A stretch of DNA of 64,000 bases from Macrocystis pyrifera. Lineage: Eukaryota > Sar > Phaeophyceae > Laminariales > Laminariaceae. The notes under the pieces are model-generated. The model had not been told where the DNA came from, did no database searches, and was given only the letters and a program-made list of their open reading frames with translations. A program made the position numbers and the translations under genes. Shown here piece after piece: positions 60,738 through 64,000 of the stretch. Where the stretch lies: assembly GCA_031763025.1 (NCBI GenBank), contig JASSKH010000014.1, positions 8,236,563 to 8,300,562 on the forward strand, given 5' to 3'. Positions within the stretch are counted from its first letter, which is position 1; every line of letters begins with the position of its first letter.

Positions 60738-60842
60738 TATTACGGGGGTCCATAGTTAATAGGACCTATGGTACACATAAAAACCTATATACTTATTTTT
60801 ACTAACAATATTTGGTCCTGTTAACTATGGACCCCCGTAATA
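60738..60842. mobile_element. mini mariner/pogo-type MITE with TA target duplication
   Basis: A 101-bp element (60740-60840) flanked by TA on both sides. Its inverted ends begin TTACGGGGGTCCATAGTTAA and match over about 27 bases with one mismatch. There is no coding capacity. TA duplication and TIR style fit Tc1/mariner/pogo, the same superfamily as the transposase relic at 46245-47198. Confidence 0.8.
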
Positions 60843-60867
60843 GCTACGAGTACTACTACTACTGCAT

Positions 60868-61100
60868 CAGTCTCGAATGGCAAAAAATGGGCTTTTTTTT
60901 AGGTTTGGGAGGATACCGTAGGACGCCGCCGGCAAGCTCTTGCCCCCTAGAGCATGCATCCACCTCATTTCTTCGAGTCCGTCGTCATCTATACTAGTTG
61001 ATCTTTCCCGCTACGAGCGGGTTGCCCGTGGGCTGAGTCTCTGTCGAGACCGACGGTCTTGTACAGGTACTGTACAACAAACGTCTATCGTCGCACGAGC
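60868..61100 (+). repeat. dispersed repeat family B, copy 5 (3' half)
   Basis: TCTCGAATGGCAAAAAATGG, GGTTTGGGAGGATACCG, GACGCCGCCGGCAAGCTC, CTAGAGCATGCATC and GCCCGTGGGCTGAGTCTC, as in 52745-53215. Confidence 0.8.
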
Positions 61101-61124
61101 AGGTCTTCTACAGTACAACAAACG

Positions 61125-61310
61125 TGTCGAATGGCAAAAAATGGGCTTCTTTTCAGGTTTGGGAGGATGCCGTTGGACGCCGCCGGCAAGCTCTTGCCCC
61201 CTAGAGCATGCATCACACTCATTTCTTCGAGCCCGTCATCTATACTAGTTGATCTTGCCCGCCACCGCGCGGGTTGCCCGTGGGCTGAGTCTCTGTCGGT
61301 AGTATCCCTC
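61125..61310 (+). repeat. dispersed repeat family B, copy 6 (3' half)
   Basis: Nearly identical to copy 5 (GTCGAATGGCAAAAAATGGG through GGGCTGAGTCTCTGTCGG), suggesting a recent local duplication. Confidence 0.8.
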
Positions 61311-61385
61311 ATACACTTCTCTGCCAGTCGTTTCCCAATTTCCATTCCCCACATCATTTCATTTTAGCTACCGGTATAATATTTC

Positions 61386-61640
61386 CTATTCCTCATCAAC
61401 GTTCCATCCCCAGGTCATTGGCCGCATTCCTCTGGCTTCTTCCTCCCTTCCGCTAGCGGCCTGGCGGTCCCTCAGGGCTAGTTTATACATGTGTACTCGG
61501 CGCGGAATCGCGACCTGTGTGGTCACCGAGATGATCTGGAAGAGGCGTTCTTTGCAGACGCCCTTCCACGCCAGGAACGATCCATCCGTCCCTCCGACTA
61601 TACTTGCCGCCAACTGATCAATTAGATCGCTGCCTTCCTT
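61386..61640 (-). CDS. unidentified open frame
   Basis: Minus-strand frame (YKYNITKEGSDLIDQL, GGTDGSFLAWKGVCKE, VHMYKLALRDRQAASGR) with balanced composition and a stop near 61386. No family is recognised. It could be a terminal exon or transposon debris; flanking repeats favour the latter. Confidence 0.25.
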   Translation of the reverse strand, partial: KEGSDLIDQLAASIVGGTDGSFLAWKGVCKERLFQIISVTTQVAIPRRVHMYKLALRDRQAASGREEEARGMRPMTWGWNVDEE

Positions 61641-61734
61641 TGTTATATTATACTTGTAGAGCACCGAAATATGCGAGGAGGATCGCAACATGAAAGCGAA
61701 GTAAAAAGTAAGCGACAGACGAACACGACAGAAC

Positions 61735-62010
61735 AGATTGACTAGATATCTCTGTACCGCGAAATATAAGAGATCCCCAACAAGCGATTAGAGAGCTGAC
61801 GACGCTCTGTTGGCGAATGAAAAACATGACACAGAGAGGAGGCACACAAACATGAACGGGGATAAGAGATCTCCAACAAGCGATCAGAGAGCCGAGGACG
61901 CCCTGTTGCCCAATGAAAATCATGTCGGTTGTTTACTAATACAAGGTAAGCGACAGGTTGACAAGAGATCTCTGCACCGCGAAATATTAGAGATCTCCAA
62001 CAAGCAGTTC
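61735..62010 (+). repeat. imperfect tandem repeat with AGAGATCTCCAACAAGCGAT units
   Basis: Three diverged units of about 115 bp share GA-AAGAGATC-C and CCAACAAGC. CTCTG-ACCGCGAAATAT occurs twice, near 61750 and 61970. Confidence 0.65.
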
Positions 62011-62220
62011 GCAACAACAGAACAGCATTTCTCCGATGTATTCCCTAGGTTTACTTAGGGTTATTTAGAAGTAAATTTAATTTTCTGTCTTAAGTGTCGG
62101 TCCGAACGGGGGCAACAAAAACGAAAAAAAAACGAAGAGCAGAACTAAAGAGCACGTGGGTTTTATTGGCCAAATTAAAAAAAAGTTTAAAGTAGAGAGC
62201 CCGATACCTCCGTTTTCACA

Positions 62221-62263
62221 TTTCGTTTTTTTTAAGTCCCAGAGGACTTTAAAAAAACGAAAC
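62221..62263. other. 19-bp stem, 5-base loop hairpin
   Basis: TTTCGTTTTTTTTAAGTCC and its near-exact inverse flank a five-base loop (CAGA region). It could be a small inverted-repeat remnant or a transcript end. Flanking 62060-62800 shows no gene. Confidence 0.5.
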
Positions 62264-62807
62264 CGGTGCCAAATGAACGAAATATGGGATATACCCAGGG
62301 TCGAAGAGTTCGAAGCGTTGAGATGAAGTTCCGATAAAGTTTCTACGACCGGTTGGCAAGCGTACGATAGCCGAGGTAGTGCATTTGTGGCTGCCACGCG
62401 GCTTGTCTGCTGACGGCGAGAGCAAATATGGGTAGGGAATCACCATGGGGTGCCCTCGCAAGAAACCGGGGGATCAGGAAGTAGTAAGTGGCTGTGGCGG
62501 TATATTTTTCGACGTGAGTCCCACTCAACATTCAAACGTCTGCCATCGAACAGCGATGGCCGATACACAAGTTCTAGAGCACTCCGGAGGGAGCGGGTTG
62601 GACCACGAGAACTGCCTGCTGTAGAGGGTGCCTCACGTGTGCGAGTTGTGTCTATCCCCCGTCGCTGTCGAGCGCTATCGCTGGGAATCACGTGCTGTGG
62701 CGGTTGAGTCATTCTATAAAATTTAATCAATTAAAAATTGCACCGCGTGAAAATTCGACTCGGCTTCTTCTTTTTGTTTCGTTTTTTTTTCTCGTTAGAA
62801 CAACTAT

Positions 62808-63290
62808 TATGGGAAATTATTTCTGAGCTCTCAGAACTGGGTTTTTGGGCCGAATATACGGGTTTTACTCCGCGGGAAAGCCAAAAACACCGATAGACTC
62901 CTCAAAATGCTCCCCGTAGTTTTTGGCGAGCTTTCAGGAACAATTTCCCGTTTCTCCAGAGTCCTAACTTAGATTTTGGAGCAGCCAATCACTTTTCTCT
63001 GGAGGGTCAGAAATAAGGCTGTTGGTCAGAACTGGGGCCAGAAATAGTGGATCTTGGAGGATTTTTTTATGAAAAATCACGATGTCCTCAGAACTGGAAA
63101 TATGGACGAACAGTCCAACTACGACTCTGGAAAAACGGAAAGTGCTCGAGAAAGCTCTCAGAAAACTAAAAGGGGGGCGTCCTGAGGAGTCTACCGGTGT
63201 TTTTGACAGTCTCGTCAAGTAAATCGCCGGTTTTCGGCAAAAAAAGCCAGTTCTGAGACCCCTTCAAAAATTTCCCATAATACGAGTAGT
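62808..63290. mobile_element. foldback element 2, imperfect inverted repeat of about 480 bp
   Basis: The left end ATTATGGGAAATT is mirrored by AATTTCCCATAAT on the right. Inner matches include TCTCAGAACTGG, CAAAAACACCG-TAGACTCCTCA, GAGCTTTC and CCGTTT-TCCAGAGTC. The centre is near 63048. It resembles the 40090 foldback in design but not in sequence. Confidence 0.75.
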
Positions 63291-63364
63291 TGGTCTTAGA
63301 ACTCAACCTGGTGTTATTTACGAAAAACCAAACTCTGTTCGTTTTATTCAAGGCTTATCACGGT

Positions 63365-63725
63365 ATTTCAGCGGGACGGTAACGGCGGTAACGGCGGGAC
63401 GGGACGGTAAAACCGCCGTCGAAATGGTCCCGCCGTCCGTCCCGTCCCGTCCCGCCGACAAAATCCCTGACCGTCGTCACTTACCGTCCCGTCCCGCCGA
63501 TAAAATCGCTCCCGTTGGAAATTACCGTCCCGTCCCGCGGTGACACCGAAACATTACCGTCCCGTCCCGCCGTGGCACCGAAAAATTACCGTCCCGTCCC
63601 GCCGTAACACTGACAAATTACCGTCCCGTCCCGCCGTGACACCGAAAAATTAACTTCCCCTCCCGCCGATAAAATCTCTCCCGTTGGAAATTATCGTCCC
63701 GTCCGGTCGTGACACCGCCTCCGGC
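63365..63725 (+). repeat. GC-rich minisatellite, unit about 35-40 bp
   Basis: Units of the form ATTACCGTCCCGTCCCGCCG followed by TGACACCGAAAA or ATAAAATC-CTCCCGTTGGAA occur about eight times. The first 70 bases carry the inverse (GGGACGGTAACGGCGG), so a large hairpin is possible. Confidence 0.85.
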
Positions 63726-64000
63726 GGATATAACTTGCCTCTTCCCCTACAAGATACTTTCGTGGTCGTCTGTTCCCATCCATTTCCACCACGAATTACG
63801 AAATTAATCAAGAAAATTTCGAGTTGTACCAAACTTCAATAGAAATGCCTATATAAAACACATGTTATCATAAATTGTGCACAACCCCATATTATAAATG
63901 AAATATAGAATAGTAGTAGGCGTATTATAATACGCAGCTTGCAAAATTGGGTATCAACTGTTCAATTAACCAGTCGAACTCACACAGCTGACGTATTTTC
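63726..64000. other. AT-rich window end, nothing recognised
   Basis: No open frame or repeat with homology elsewhere in the window. Confidence 0.5.

Noticed and set aside
63365..63725. CRISPR-like regular repeats
   Set aside because: Units are near-continuous minisatellite repeats without unique spacers, in eukaryotic nuclear DNA.

Overview
This is nuclear DNA of a eukaryote. Its genes are split by many GT-AG introns, and about half the window is made of interspersed and tandem repeats. The best clue to lineage is an FKBP-type prolyl isomerase (minus strand, 24883 to 17815). Its N-terminus reads as an ER signal peptide, a plastid transit stretch and a twin-arginine thylakoid signal, as expected for a photosynthetic stramenopile with a secondary plastid. 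Many short exons, introns of 0.3-1.3 kb and a probable nuclear minE gene also fit a brown-alga-like genome. I cannot name the species from sequence alone.

Layout. 280-4194 (+): 3' part of an ankyrin-repeat / coiled-coil protein ending in a CaaX box. 5.8-9.0 kb: repeats (GGGTACCC-rich arms, a G-rich tract, SINE copies). 9226-17583 (+): ecdysoneless (ECD/SGT1) homologue, at least 14 coding segments. 17815-24883 (-): lumenal FKBP, convergent with ECD, first intron 4.4 kb. 25230-28841 (+): Mediator subunit MED20, divergent from FKBP. 29-42.7 kb: repeat-rich DNA with no convincing gene. It holds SINEs, a TIR element, a near-complete inverted repeat (foldback) and segmental duplications. 42.7-45.7 kb (-): decayed LINE with AP endonuclease and reverse transcriptase. 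46.2-47.2 kb (+): decayed pogo/Tigger-type DDE transposase. 48915-49101 (-): MinE N-terminal exon, divergent from 49292-59131 (+), S-adenosylhomocysteinase, whose second intron is 8.1 kb and full of repeats. 59.1-64 kb: repeats, including a perfect small mariner/pogo-type MITE, a second foldback element and a GC-rich minisatellite.

The genes do not form one pathway: ECD and MED20 act in splicing/transcription, AHCY closes the methylation cycle, and FKBP and MinE serve organelles. Exon joins were checked by reading phase across each intron and by similarity to family sequences known to me. No alignment or search was run. No phage-like, CRISPR or operon-type system is present. The most unusual material is the reconstructed lumenal FKBP with a novel acidic tail, the MinE/AHCY head-to-head pair, and several uncatalogued repeat families and palindromic motifs.
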